Shown one piece after another: positions 1 through 7,192 of a DNA stretch of 16,687 bases; position 1 is the stretch's first letter; each line of letters opens with the position of its first letter. Source of the DNA: Dermatophilus congolensis (lineage in GTDB: Bacteria; Actinomycetota; Actinomycetes; Actinomycetales; Dermatophilaceae); the NCBI GenBank assembly GCA_030538115.1, contig JAUNUP010000030.1, positions 1 through 16,687 on the forward strand, read 5' to 3'. The translations under genes and the position numbers were made by a program. The notes below the pieces were generated by a model. The model worked only from the letters and a program-made list of their open reading frames with translations, had not been told where the DNA came from and did no database searches.

Positions 1-2
1 AC

Positions 3-2963
3 AGCATCCTTCCCGAGACCAGAAACGATGCGGCATCAAACCCGAGCCGATTCACTCCCCCGATCGCCTCCACGCGCCTCTACCGCGCCGCCGACTGCTG
101 GCTCGGAGACAGCCCCGACGGTAAGTACGACTTCGGCTACGGCACCCGCGGCACGCGCTCCGTTGGATGCGTCTCGCTCAACCGCGAGCAGTCGATCACC
201 TGGACCGCCGACAACGACCCCGGCGTTACACTCACCAGGCAACACGCCAAGTACCGCACTCTCTGGAACCGCATCGGCGACAAGCTGCCCCTCACCGAGA
301 CCTACACCGCGACCGGCGACTCCGACTACGCCGCCGCGCTCGCCTGGGACATCTCCCTCGCCCCTGGCGAGACCCGCACCGTCGGGCTCACCACCAGCTT
401 CACGGGCGGCGTCAGCACGCCGCCCGACCTCACCGACTCCGACGGAGACGGCCTGCCCAACGCTTGGGAGAACGGCACCGCCGGGCCGGGGCAGCCGAAC
501 CTGGCCCAGTACGGGGCAGACCCGAACCGCAAAGACATCTTCATCCAGGTCGGCCCCACCAAGACGGCATCCGTCGTCCGAATGCCCAACGTGGCCGCCC
601 TTCGGCGCGTACAAGAGGCCTTCTGGGCACAGGGCATCAAGGTCCACATCGACGGCGGTCCCACGAGCCTCATGGACCCGCAAACCGGAGAACTCTGGGG
701 CGCCAAGAGCGCCATGAAGGCCCCCGTCGAGTTTCCCTCGAACTACAACGTCAGCTACACCACTCCGGGCACGTTCACCGGCGCCTACGCAACCGCCAAG
801 AACGCGCTACTGCCCGCCGACCGCAAGAGCAGCTTTCACTTTCTGCTCTATGCCGGAAAGTACGACAACGGCGACAGCGGCGGAGTTGCCTGGTCGCCCG
901 GTACCGAGACCCTGTTCGCTCACGATGCGTTCTCGCAGCACGGAGGCGGCCGGCCGACAGAACTCGAAGAAGCCTCCACGGTGATGCACGAGCTCGGCCA
1001 CAACCTGGCCCTCAACCATGGCGGCCGCGGCGCCAACGCCGCGCAGAACTACAAGCCCAATTACGCCTCGATCATGAATTACGTCTACGCGTTCTCGGGA
1101 CTGTACCGAGACGGAGTGGCAGGCGTACTCGACTTCTCCGAAGGCTCTCTGCCTCCGCTCAACGAATCGGTACTCGATGAAGTCGAAGGACTCACGAATG
1201 ACGCCGTGTCGTCGCGGTTCCAGATCAAGTGGCTGTTCCCCAGCGGCGCCGAGGCAGGGTTCTCTCCGGCCCACCAGAACGTGAACTGGAACGGAAACCT
1301 CGACGCGAGCAATAACCCCATCATCGACGTCGGCACCTACGCGCAGCGTCTCGCCAAGAACGAGGCCGACGGAGGCACCGAAGCCTTGACCACACTGTTG
1401 GACCACGCCGACTGGGGTGCCCTCATGTTCGGCGGAGGCGGACAGCTCGGCCCGGCAGCGACCGTCGCCGGCGGCGCTTCGGCACCGGCGCTACCCGAAG
1501 AAGAGACCGTCGAGCACCTTCGCGCCCTCGCCTCCGAAGTGCAGACCATCGGAGTGGAAACGCCACAGACTCTCGACGTCGCACCGGGCGGCTCCACGCC
1601 GCTCACGCTCACCCTCCACAACGAGAGCGACGCGGCCCGCACCTACGACCTGGCGGCCACCGGTAGCGAGCACGTGTCCGTGAACCTCTCGGCCAGTCGC
1701 GTCACAGTGCCCGCCGCCGGCACGCAGACCGTGCAAGCCCAGGTCACGCTGGCCGGCGGTGCCGACACGTCCGTCGTTCGCGTGGCCGAAGTCTTCGCCA
1801 CCAGCACGGCCACGGGTGACCTGCAAGACCGCACCCGCGCACTCATCACCCTCTCGCACGGAGGGGAGGTGCCGCTCGGCACGGTGCTACCCGGCATCAC
1901 TCCGGAGACACAGACACCCGGCACGCCATCGCCTTCACCGACCACGCCGTCTCCGACGCCGAACACTTCGACGCCCACGCCCACGCCGACCCCCACTCCC
2001 ATGCCCACGCTCCCACGTGAGCCGCAGGTGCCGAACACCCCGAAGTCGCCGCCCACTGGGCGGGTCGCGGGCAACGACCGAATCTCCACCGCGGTCGCGC
2101 TCTCCAAGCTCGCCTTCCCCGGTACCGCCGACACGGTGTTCGTCGCCACGGGCAACACATTCCCCGACGCGCTCGTGAGCGGAGCTGCAGCCGCGAAACT
2201 CGACGGCCCGCTCTTGCTCGTGCCCTCGGCCTCCGGTGAGGTGCCCGCGGCGGTCGCGAGCGAACTCGCCCGGCTGAAGCCGAAGAGCGTGCGCATCATC
2301 GGCGGCGTCGGCGGTGTCAGCGCTGCCGCTCAGACTCAGCTCGCGCGCCTTACGGGTGCTCGCGTTGATCGCCTCTCGGGTGCCGATCGCTACGAGACCG
2401 CAGCCGCGACAGCGCGTCTCTGGGACCGCGCCGACACAGTCTACTTGGCCACGGGGCACGACTTCCCAGACGCTCTGTCTGCCGGCTCACTTGCCGCGGC
2501 CACCGACATGCCGGTGCTGCTCACCGAACCGAGTGATCTGCCAGACGCCACGCGCTCCGCGCTGAAGGCGCTGCGCCCCTCCAAGATCGTCGTGCTCGGA
2601 GGCACTGGTGTCGTGAGCCCCCGCGTCGAGGCGCTGCTGCGCTCGGCGGCCGGCACTGCCTCCATCGAACGCATCGGCGGCCGAAACCGGTACGAGACAT
2701 CTGCGCTGGCCATCGCACGGATTCCCGCCAGCACATCACGCACGGCCGTGTTCGCGACGGGTGCGAACTTCCCCGACGCCCTCGCCGGTATCCCCGCGGC
2801 GGCGCGCTGGAATGCGCCGGTGGCACTCACCCAGCCGACCTGCCTCCCCGCATCGGTCGCGAAGTCGCTCGAGAAGTTCCAGCTCACCTCACGAATCACC
2901 CTTGGCGGACCCACCGTGCTGGGCTCGGGAGCCGCCACCAGCACCTGCGGGGCCGGCTCATGA
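3..2963 (+). CDS. Secreted metzincin-type zinc metalloprotease with CWB2 cell-wall-binding repeats (5' partial)
   Basis: The frame is open from the window edge to the TGA at 2961-2963 (986 codons), so the true start and any signal peptide lie outside. An in-frame ATG at 582 is internal, because coding continues upstream of it. In order: a beta-rich N-terminal part; an Asp-rich Ca-binding-like loop DSDGDGLPNAWE (about residues 145-156); the zinc motif HELGHNLALNH (329-339), fitting HExxHxxxxxH; a Met-turn-like SIMNY (Met about 358); a beta-sandwich domain (about 530-620); a Pro/Thr/Ser linker (about 636-675); and three CWB2-like repeats starting near 686, 790 and 890. CWB2 domains are known to anchor proteins to the cell wall, so the inferred role is a surface protease. 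Substrate is unknown. It ends 76 bp before the flagellin gene on the same strand. The exact peptidase family cannot be settled from motifs alone. Confidence 0.9.
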   Translation, partial: SILPETRNDAASNPSRFTPPIASTRLYRAADCWLGDSPDGKYDFGYGTRGTRSVGCVSLNREQSITWTADNDPGVTLTRQHAKYRTLWNRIGDKLPLTETYTATGDSDYAAALAWDISLAPGETRTVGLTTSFTGGVSTPPDLTDSDGDGLPNAWENGTAGPGQPNLAQYGADPNRKDIFIQVGPTKTASVVRMPNVAALRRVQEAFWAQGIKVHIDGGPTSLMDPQTGELWGAKSAMKAPVEFPSNYNVSYTTPGTFTGAYATAKNALLPADRKSSFHFLLYAGKYDNGDSGGVAWSPGTETLFAHDAFSQHGGGRPTELEEASTVMHELGHNLALNHGGRGANAAQNYKPNYASIMNYVYAFSGLYRDGVAGVLDFSEGSLPPLNESVLDEVEGLTNDAVSSRFQIKWLFPSGAEAGFSPAHQNVNWNGNLDASNNPIIDVGTYAQRLAKNEADGGTEALTTLLDHADWGALMFGGGGQLGPAATVAGGASAPALPEEETVEHLRALASEVQTIGVETPQTLDVAPGGSTPLTLTLHNESDAARTYDLAATGSEHVSVNLSASRVTVPAAGTQTVQAQVTLAGGADTSVVRVAEVFATSTATGDLQDRTRALITLSHGGEVPLGTVLPGITPETQTPGTPSPSPTTPSPTPNTSTPTPTPTPTPMPTLPREPQVPNTPKSPPTGRVAGNDRISTAVALSKLAFPGTADTVFVATGNTFPDALVSGAAAAKLDGPLLLVPSASGEVPAAVASELARLKPKSVRIIGGVGGVSAAAQTQLARLTGARVDRLSGADRYETAAATARLWDRADTVYLATGHDFPDALSAGSLAAATDMPVLLTEPSDLPDATRSALKALRPSKIVVLGGTGVVSPRVEALLRSAAGTASIERIGGRNRYETSALAIARIPASTSRTAVFATGANFPDALAGIPAAARWNAPVALTQPTCLPASVAKSLEKFQLTSRITLGGPTVLGSGAATSTCGAGS

Positions 2964-2984
2964 CCATCCCTACCTCACGAATCG

Positions 2985-3013
2985 CTCAGAACAGAGCATC
3001 GGCAGCCCGACGC
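2985..3013 (+). promoter_or_regulatory. Degenerate sigma-28-like promoter candidate for the flagellin gene
   Basis: CTCA at 2985-2988 is followed after 17 nt by CCCGACGC at 3006-3013. This resembles the CTCA/GCCGATAGG elements seen elsewhere in the window but matches only the CCGA core. A start site near 3020 would leave a leader of about 20 nt carrying the ribosome binding site AGGAA (3029-3033). The flagellin could instead be read through from the protease gene. Confidence 0.25.
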
Positions 3014-3039
3014 AGGGCCATCCAGAACAGGAACGCGAC

Positions 3040-4200
3040 ATGGCCCTCAGCCTGAACACCAATCTCGCCGCCAACACCGCCCAGAGATCGCTCAGCGGCA
3101 CCCAGAACAAGGTCGGCACTGCGCTCGAACGACTCTCGTCGGGCCTTCGTATCAACCGCGCGGCGGACGACGCAGCCGGGCTCGCCATCTCCGAGAAACT
3201 GCGATCGCAGGTCAACGGGCTTCGCCGTGCCCAAACGAACGCCCAAGACGGCATCAGCCTCGTTCAGACCGCCGATGGTGCGCTCAACGAGACGCACGCG
3301 ATGCTGCAGCGCATGCGCACCCTCGCGGTGCAGGCGTCCAACGGAACTCTCCAGGACGAGCAGCGCGAAATGATGCAGGTGGAGGTGTTCCAGCTCGCCA
3401 CACAGATCACGATGTCGGCCATCGGTACCGAATTCAACGCCATGGGCATCCTCGACGGCACCTTTACCGAAAAATTCCTGCAGATCGGCGCCAATGAGGG
3501 GGATTCGATGCCGATCGACATCCCCGGTGCCAAGTCTCGTGACCTCGGCCTCGAGACGCCGCGAGGCTCCGCGGTCAAGGCCCACTGGCCCGACCACCCC
3601 GGCCACCTCCCCGAACACACCCCCCAGGATCCGCTCGCGCCCAGCAAACCCTGGGACGACTGGAACGAAGGCCCGACACCACAGCTCACCAGCTCGTCGG
3701 AGAACATGTTCGTCCCGGGGCGCTACACGATCGAGCACCCCGACGTGTACGACCGCAAGGGCAACGTCGTCGGTCAACTCACCTCGGACGGAACACGCGT
3801 CGACTTCTCCGATGGCACCTGGGCCCAGTTCGACAACCCGGTGTGGTTCGACAACCACATGCCCGACCCGAAGCGCGGCGTCATGTCGCTCAGCAACGTC
3901 ATCTCGATCGAGACCCAAGACCTGGCCAACATGGCCATAGGGATCATCGATGACGCCATCGACCAGGTGTCGACGATCCGCTCCGGCCTCGGCGCCATCC
4001 AGAACCGCCTGGGTCACACCATCAACAACCTCGGGTTCTCATCGGAGAACATGGCCGCCGCCGAATCGCGTATCCGTGACGCCGACATGGCCAAGGAGAT
4101 GACCGAACTCACCCGCGGCCAGATCCTCCAGCAAGCCGGAGTCTCGATGCTCGCCCAGGCGAACCAGACACCTCAGTCGGTGCTCAAGCTTCTTGGCTGA
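3040..4200 (+). CDS. hag: Flagellin
   Basis: This is the flagellar filament subunit (386 aa), exported by the flagellar type III apparatus. The frame stays open further upstream, but the start at 3040 gives the canonical flagellin N-terminus MALSLNTNLAANTAQRSL and has AGGAA 6 nt upstream. The D0/D1 N-terminal region (about 1-160) contains LERLSSGLRINRAADDAAGL and NAQDGISLVQTADGAL. The C-terminal D1/D0 region (about 285-386) contains RIRDADMAKEM and ends ANQTPQSVLKLLG, as flagellins do. Between them, residues about 164-280 are an atypical insert rich in Pro, His, Asp and Trp, which I do not recognise; it should form the surface-exposed D2/D3-type part. It contains no HExxH, so it is not a flagellinolysin insert. 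The gene is followed by a long intergenic hairpin at 4451-4491. Confidence 0.96.
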   Translation: MALSLNTNLAANTAQRSLSGTQNKVGTALERLSSGLRINRAADDAAGLAISEKLRSQVNGLRRAQTNAQDGISLVQTADGALNETHAMLQRMRTLAVQASNGTLQDEQREMMQVEVFQLATQITMSAIGTEFNAMGILDGTFTEKFLQIGANEGDSMPIDIPGAKSRDLGLETPRGSAVKAHWPDHPGHLPEHTPQDPLAPSKPWDDWNEGPTPQLTSSSENMFVPGRYTIEHPDVYDRKGNVVGQLTSDGTRVDFSDGTWAQFDNPVWFDNHMPDPKRGVMSLSNVISIETQDLANMAIGIIDDAIDQVSTIRSGLGAIQNRLGHTINNLGFSSENMAAAESRIRDADMAKEMTELTRGQILQQAGVSMLAQANQTPQSVLKLLG

Positions 4201-4450
4201 GCCGCCCCCTTCGTTGGCCACACGTCAGTCTGATGCCCGACCATCACAAGGAACGAGTGACCTTGGAGGCTTGCGCTTACCCTCCTGGCACCTCATCACA
4301 ACCTGAACCACGGCTGGAAAGCATTCATCGGCGAACTCGCCCTCCACTACTCATTTGTGAGGCACGTCCAGTTTTCCTCTCCTAAGGGGGACAGGAACCG
4401 ATTCGAAGCTTCCGCAAGCAGCGCCTGGATACAAGACCGGCAGTCTCGGT

Positions 4451-4491
4451 CTCACTGTCACCGCGGGGCAACGCCCTGCGCTGACAGTGAG
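4451..4491 (+). terminator. Long hairpin, possible flagellin terminator
   Basis: Two 19-nt arms (4451-4469 and 4473-4491) pair with two imperfect positions, one of which is a possible G-U pair. The loop is AAC. The outer stem reads CTCACTGTCA with TGACAGTGAG. No T-run follows, as is common for hairpin terminators in high-GC actinobacteria. It sits just upstream of the next promoter, so it could separate the two transcripts. A protein-binding site is the alternative. Confidence 0.6.
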
Positions 4492-4511
4492 CGTCCGCTC
4501 GATCCGTGACA

Positions 4512-4541
4512 TTCACATCCCTCGCCCACGCTGCCGATAGG
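4512..4541 (+). promoter_or_regulatory. Sigma-28-like promoter candidate upstream of the DUF3263-like gene
   Basis: GCCGATAGG at 4533-4541 closely matches the sigma-28 (FliA/WhiG) -10 element GCCGATAA. TTCA (4512-4515) lies 17 nt upstream; CACA (4514-4517) at 15 nt is the alternative -35. The same 9-mer occurs at 10343 and, on the minus strand, at 13342. The predicted start site near 4548 would put the transcript 5' end about 9 nt before the GTG start, inside or beside the GGAGG. Confidence 0.5.
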
Positions 4542-4556
4542 CACCCCGGAGGTGCC

Positions 4557-4862
4557 GTGCAGAACGTCAACAAGAAGAAGCGCCCCGCTCCGGCCCTGTC
4601 GGAGCGAGACCGGGCAGTGCTTCAGATCGAACAGAAATGGGGCGCGAGCCCCACCGCGCTGCGGAACAAACTCGATGAAGCCCGCGAACAGTTGGAACTC
4701 ACGCCCGAGGCGTACCACCTGATCCTGCGCGGCCTCGTCGACGACGACGCCGCTCTCGCCGCCGCCCCCGAACTGATCGGCCACCTGCGCCGCCTCCGAG
4801 ATCAACGCAACGAACTCGATCCGGCGAACGACCCTCGGCCCCCGATGGACGCATCGCCCTGA
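4557..4862 (+). CDS. DUF3263-like small protein
   Basis: The product is 101 aa. The chosen start is GTG at 4557, preceded by GGAGG (4548-4552). A longer frame begins at GTG 4506, but that codon has no ribosome binding site and lies upstream of the promoter element. Residues about 14-85 (LSERDRAVLQIEQKW, then LTPEAYHLILRGLVDDD, then LIGHLRRLRDQRNE) follow the pattern I know from the actinobacterial DUF3263 family. The usual WW pair and linker differ, so it is a divergent member. The N-terminus is Lys/Arg-rich. The function of the family is not established to my knowledge. The sigma-28-like promoter and its position next to flagellin suggest co-regulation with motility. A short segment resembles the 61-residue protein at 10400. 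Confidence 0.75.
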   Translation: MQNVNKKKRPAPALSERDRAVLQIEQKWGASPTALRNKLDEAREQLELTPEAYHLILRGLVDDDAALAAAPELIGHLRRLRDQRNELDPANDPRPPMDASP

Positions 4863-5147
4863 CGCCACTCGCCCGTCAGGCCCGGTGGCGCCGACTCTCG
4901 GCCACCCAACCCACGCACGATGCAGCGACCGGGGCGAACACGCGCGAAAAGGCACACCGGCCCTGATGACGCGGACACGCCAGAAGTACCGGCACCCGAG
5001 CGACGCAAGCCCCGCCAGCTGTGACTCCATCCGGAACCACGGAGCCTGCCCCTGCTTTTCCACGACCCCGTACCTGCGGTTTCGTCATCCACAGGCCGAC
5101 TCCGGCGCCCTGCGGAACCAACACCTGGGTCGCTACCCCGTGGTGTC

Positions 5148-5843
5148 TCATTTGCAAGTGCCCGTGACCGCACCTGCCGCGCCCCTGGCTGCTCCGTGCC
5201 CGCCGAACGGTGCGACCTCGACCACGGCGTCAACTGGCCACACGGCCCTACCACCCCCGCAAACCTCACCGCGAAGCACCGCCGGGACCACGAATTCAAG
5301 ACACGGCCCATCTGGCACGCGGCACAACAGCCCGACGGCACCGTCACCTGGCGCACCCTCTGCGGCACGTACACGAGCTACCCCGCCCGGTACGACTCCG
5401 ACCCCGACGACGCACGCGAGGCCGCCCAGTCGATCCTCGAGCGCGAATCCGACACCGTCGCATAGGTACTCGCCTCCATCGAGGCCGAACACCAATCGGA
5501 GTGGCGACGCCGCTGGCACGCCTTCCGCGCGGAGGTCGAAACCTGCCACCGGCTCCGGCACGACGACTGCCCCGAGCACCCCACCTGGGCAGACCCCGCC
5601 GACCCCGGCCTCGACTTCGGCGTCGACAACACGCCGTGCTCACTCACCGGCCTCGTGCGCCGCAGCTCTCCACGAAGCCGGGGCATCAAGACGGCTCCTC
5701 TGACTGACAGCACTCTCGCGCTCTCCGGCGACGGCGAACCTCCACCCCGTGAACCGAAGAAGCCCAAGCGGCCACGCACGCAGGCACGGCCAACTCCCGA
5801 CACGTCCTGGAACCGTCCCAACCCCGGCCCGCCGCCGTTCTGA
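5148..5843 (+). pseudogene. DUF222/HNH endonuclease remnant with missing 5' part and internal TAG
   Basis: One reading frame carries the C-terminal part of a DUF222 (13E12-type) HNH protein. Recognisable sequence begins near 5148 with ARDRTCRAPGC, followed by the HNH core CDLDHGVNWPHGPTTPANL and HRRDH, with the DH, N and H positions kept. A TAG at 5463-5465 interrupts the frame. Coding continues in the same frame with high GC3 to a TGA at 5841-5843, ending GPPPF, a typical tail for this family. The N-terminal DUF222 domain is not visible upstream: an in-frame TGA lies at 5022 and I see no homology before 5148. The first segment could be translated from GTG 5196 as an 89-residue fragment. These proteins are abundant in actinobacteria and often degenerate. 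Confidence 0.75.
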
Positions 5844-6036
5844 CGCCGAACCTCGTCGGCCGCACTGCCACGGCGGCGCGGGCGTGCTTGCCTCGGTTTC
5901 TCCACAACCTCGCACCACGGGTGGCGTTATCCACAGTGACATCGGCCCCACTGTTTCGAGACGCTTCACCTGTCTACGCTCGCCGTGAACTGGAGCAACA
6001 ATCGTCGTCGGTCACCGAGGGGAGGCACTGGATACC

Positions 6037-6267
6037 ATGAGCATCATGCGCACCACATTAAGTATTGATGACGATGTGCTTGCTGATGCGCGCGACATCG
6101 CTCGGGCCGAGGGTCGCTCTCTCGGGGCTGTGGTCTCTGATCTCATGCGGCGCGCACTTCGTCCGGTCGGCGTACGCACCGACGCTGGGCTGCCCGCCTT
6201 CGACGTTCCTCCTGGCGCCCCGACCTTCGGTGGGACCGAAGTCGAGTCGGCACTGGAGGACGAGTGA
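6037..6267 (+). CDS. vapB: VapB-type ribbon-helix-helix antitoxin
   Basis: The product is 76 aa. The N-terminus MRTTLSIDDDVLADARDIA, followed by EGRSLGAVVSDLMRRAL, fits a ribbon-helix-helix (CopG/Arc-like) DNA-binding domain of antitoxins that pair with PIN toxins. The acidic C-terminus (EVESALEDE) would bind and neutralise the toxin. The start at 6037 has GGGGAGG 11 nt upstream, somewhat far; the second ATG (6046) is farther still. Its stop overlaps the start of the PIN gene in a GTGA arrangement, so the two are probably translationally coupled. Autoregulation is typical of such pairs, but I see no clear palindrome upstream. Confidence 0.88.
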   Translation: MSIMRTTLSIDDDVLADARDIARAEGRSLGAVVSDLMRRALRPVGVRTDAGLPAFDVPPGAPTFGGTEVESALEDE

Positions 6268-6701
6268 CTAGCGTTGGCCTTCTCGACGTCAACGTGCTCG
6301 TCGCGCTGGCCTGGCCAAACCACCTCGGTCACGCCACCGCAAGAGCATGGCTCTCCCAAACAGGTCAACGCTCCGGGTGGGCGACGACTCCGATCACCGA
6401 AGCCGGATTCGTTCGCGTCTCCAGCAACCGCATGGCGTTGCCCCTGTCCACCTCGCCCTCGAAGGCCGTTCACGTACTCCGAGCACTGAGCGCCGCGACT
6501 GGGCACGAGTTCTGGCCGGACGACGTCCGCTTCGTGACCGACGAGCCCCTACTCACGAAACTCCGCGGCCACAAACAGATCACCGACGCACACCTTGTCG
6601 CCCTCGCGCACCGCCACAAGGGCCACCTGGTCACGTTCGATCGCGCCATCGCCTCGCTCACAGACAGCACCGATGTCGAGGTGCTCGAGGCTTCGGGTTG
6701 A
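6264..6701 (+). CDS. vapC: VapC-type PIN-domain ribonuclease toxin
   Basis: The product is 145 aa, a normal length for VapC. The PIN-domain acidic residues are in place: Asp8 (LLDVNVLVAL), Glu46 (ITEAGFVRV), Asp108 (ITDAHLVALA) and Asp126 (LVTFDRAI). These coordinate Mg2+ in the family, which cleaves RNA, often tRNA or rRNA. It starts with GTG at 6264, overlapping the stop of the ribbon-helix-helix antitoxin by 4 bp. The intact catalytic set and full length suggest a functional toxin. The RNA target cannot be read from sequence. Confidence 0.92.
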   Translation: MTSVGLLDVNVLVALAWPNHLGHATARAWLSQTGQRSGWATTPITEAGFVRVSSNRMALPLSTSPSKAVHVLRALSAATGHEFWPDDVRFVTDEPLLTKLRGHKQITDAHLVALAHRHKGHLVTFDRAIASLTDSTDVEVLEASG

Positions 6702-6709
6702 GACTCTGC

Positions 6710-6740
6710 TTGCGCCTGGGCTGCAGCCGGACGATACACT
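6710..6740 (+). promoter_or_regulatory. Promoter candidate for the Phd/HicB-like antitoxin operon
   Basis: A -10-like TACACT at 6735-6740 lies directly before the TGTACA operator. TTGCGC at 6710-6715 is a possible -35 with a long 19-nt spacer. The match is modest; the position before the operator and gene is the main support. Confidence 0.35.
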
Positions 6741-6741
6741 C

Positions 6742-6758
6742 ATGTACAGGCTGTACAT
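6742..6758 (+). promoter_or_regulatory. Paired TGTACA operator candidate for antitoxin autoregulation
   Basis: ATGTACA (6742-6748) and TGTACAT (6752-6758) form a perfect inverted repeat with a 3-nt spacer. Each arm contains the self-palindrome TGTACA. It sits just after the -10 candidate and about 10 nt before the Shine-Dalgarno sequence of a Phd/YefM-like gene. TGTACA is the known core of the E. coli YefM-YoeB operator, so binding by the adjacent antitoxin is a sound inference. Confidence 0.65.
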
Positions 6759-6778
6759 CTTGCACATGGAGGTATCCA

Positions 6779-7192
6779 ATGCCCGTAGCCGATTACGGCA
6801 CGGTCTCCGAAGCTCGTCGGGAGTTCAAGAGCCTGCTCGATGCTGCGGCCGACGGTGGGGCCGGGGTGGTCCGTCGCGACACCCAGCGATTCGCTGTCGT
6901 CGACGCCGAGGCGCTGTGGCCAATGCTGGTGCGCTCAGTCGGGGCCACTCCAGAGCTGTTCTTCGAGGACGACAGTGTCGGCATTGCCCTGCCCGGAGCC
7001 CCGCTGGCCGCGGAAGGAGAGACTCTGGAGGAGGCCGCACAGGAAATGATCGCCGCGATGCGTGAATACGCGGGCGATTGGCCGCAACTGCGACACGCGC
7101 CGAACCACCAGCGGCATCGCTCGCTGGTCACCCTGATCGACATTGCCAGCGATGAACAGCTCATGGACTGGCTCACCGGCAAGATCTCATGA
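6779..7192 (+). CDS. Phd/YefM-like antitoxin with a HicB-like C-terminal half
   Basis: The product is 137 aa. The start at 6779 has GGAGG 6-7 nt upstream; the frame is open further upstream but overlaps vapC. The N-terminal half (about 1-55: VSEARREFKSLLDAA, VVRRDTQRFAVVDAEAL) follows the Phd/YefM pattern, which dimerises and binds DNA. The next part (about 62-98: FFEDDSVGIALPGAPLA, EGETLEEAAQEMIAAMREY) resembles the strand-helix end of HicB antitoxins (slPglpg...eGeTleEAlenak.ai). This fusion reading is mine and rests on pattern only. Its stop overlaps the next start (ATGA), and the partner looks HicA-like, which agrees. The paired TGTACA site upstream suggests autorepression. Confidence 0.75.
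   Translation: MPVADYGTVSEARREFKSLLDAAADGGAGVVRRDTQRFAVVDAEALWPMLVRSVGATPELFFEDDSVGIALPGAPLAAEGETLEEAAQEMIAAMREYAGDWPQLRHAPNHQRHRSLVTLIDIASDEQLMDWLTGKIS

Larger units (their letters stand above)
4201..4556. other. Intergenic region between flagellin and the DUF3263-like gene
   Basis: I see no convincing coding sequence in these 356 bp. They hold a long hairpin (4451-4491) about 250 nt after the flagellin stop, then a sigma-28-like promoter element (4512-4541) and a Shine-Dalgarno sequence for the next gene. The first 240 bp show only weak short inverted repeats. A long flagellin 3' UTR is possible. Confidence 0.6.

Noticed and set aside
28..1180. Long alternative frames over the start of the protease gene (for example 28-717 and 167-1180)
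   Set aside because: Low-complexity Arg/Pro/Thr products typical of shadow frames in high-GC DNA; the protease frame is open throughout and carries clear motifs.
1927..2011. CCNACN-type short repeats as a possible CRISPR or minisatellite
   Set aside because: They encode the Pro/Thr linker of the protease; a codon-level repeat without spacers.
2974..3002. CTCA-N16-GAGCATCGG as a second flagellin promoter option
   Set aside because: Only five of nine -10 bases match; the site at 2985-3013 keeps the CCGA core and is preferred, though also weak.
3529..3882. Flagellinolysin-type metallopeptidase inside the flagellin insert
   Set aside because: The His-rich segment (HPGHLPEH) does not contain HExxH.
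4885..5703. 272-codon open frame overlapping the DUF222/HNH remnant
   Set aside because: Product is Pro/Thr/Ser-rich with no recognisable domain, while the HNH motif lies in another frame.
5927..5935. Perfect DnaA-box-like TTATCCACA, with TCATCCACA near 5088 and 8265
   Set aside because: Isolated boxes only; no cluster, no AT-rich unwinding region and no dnaA/dnaN nearby, so no case for an origin.
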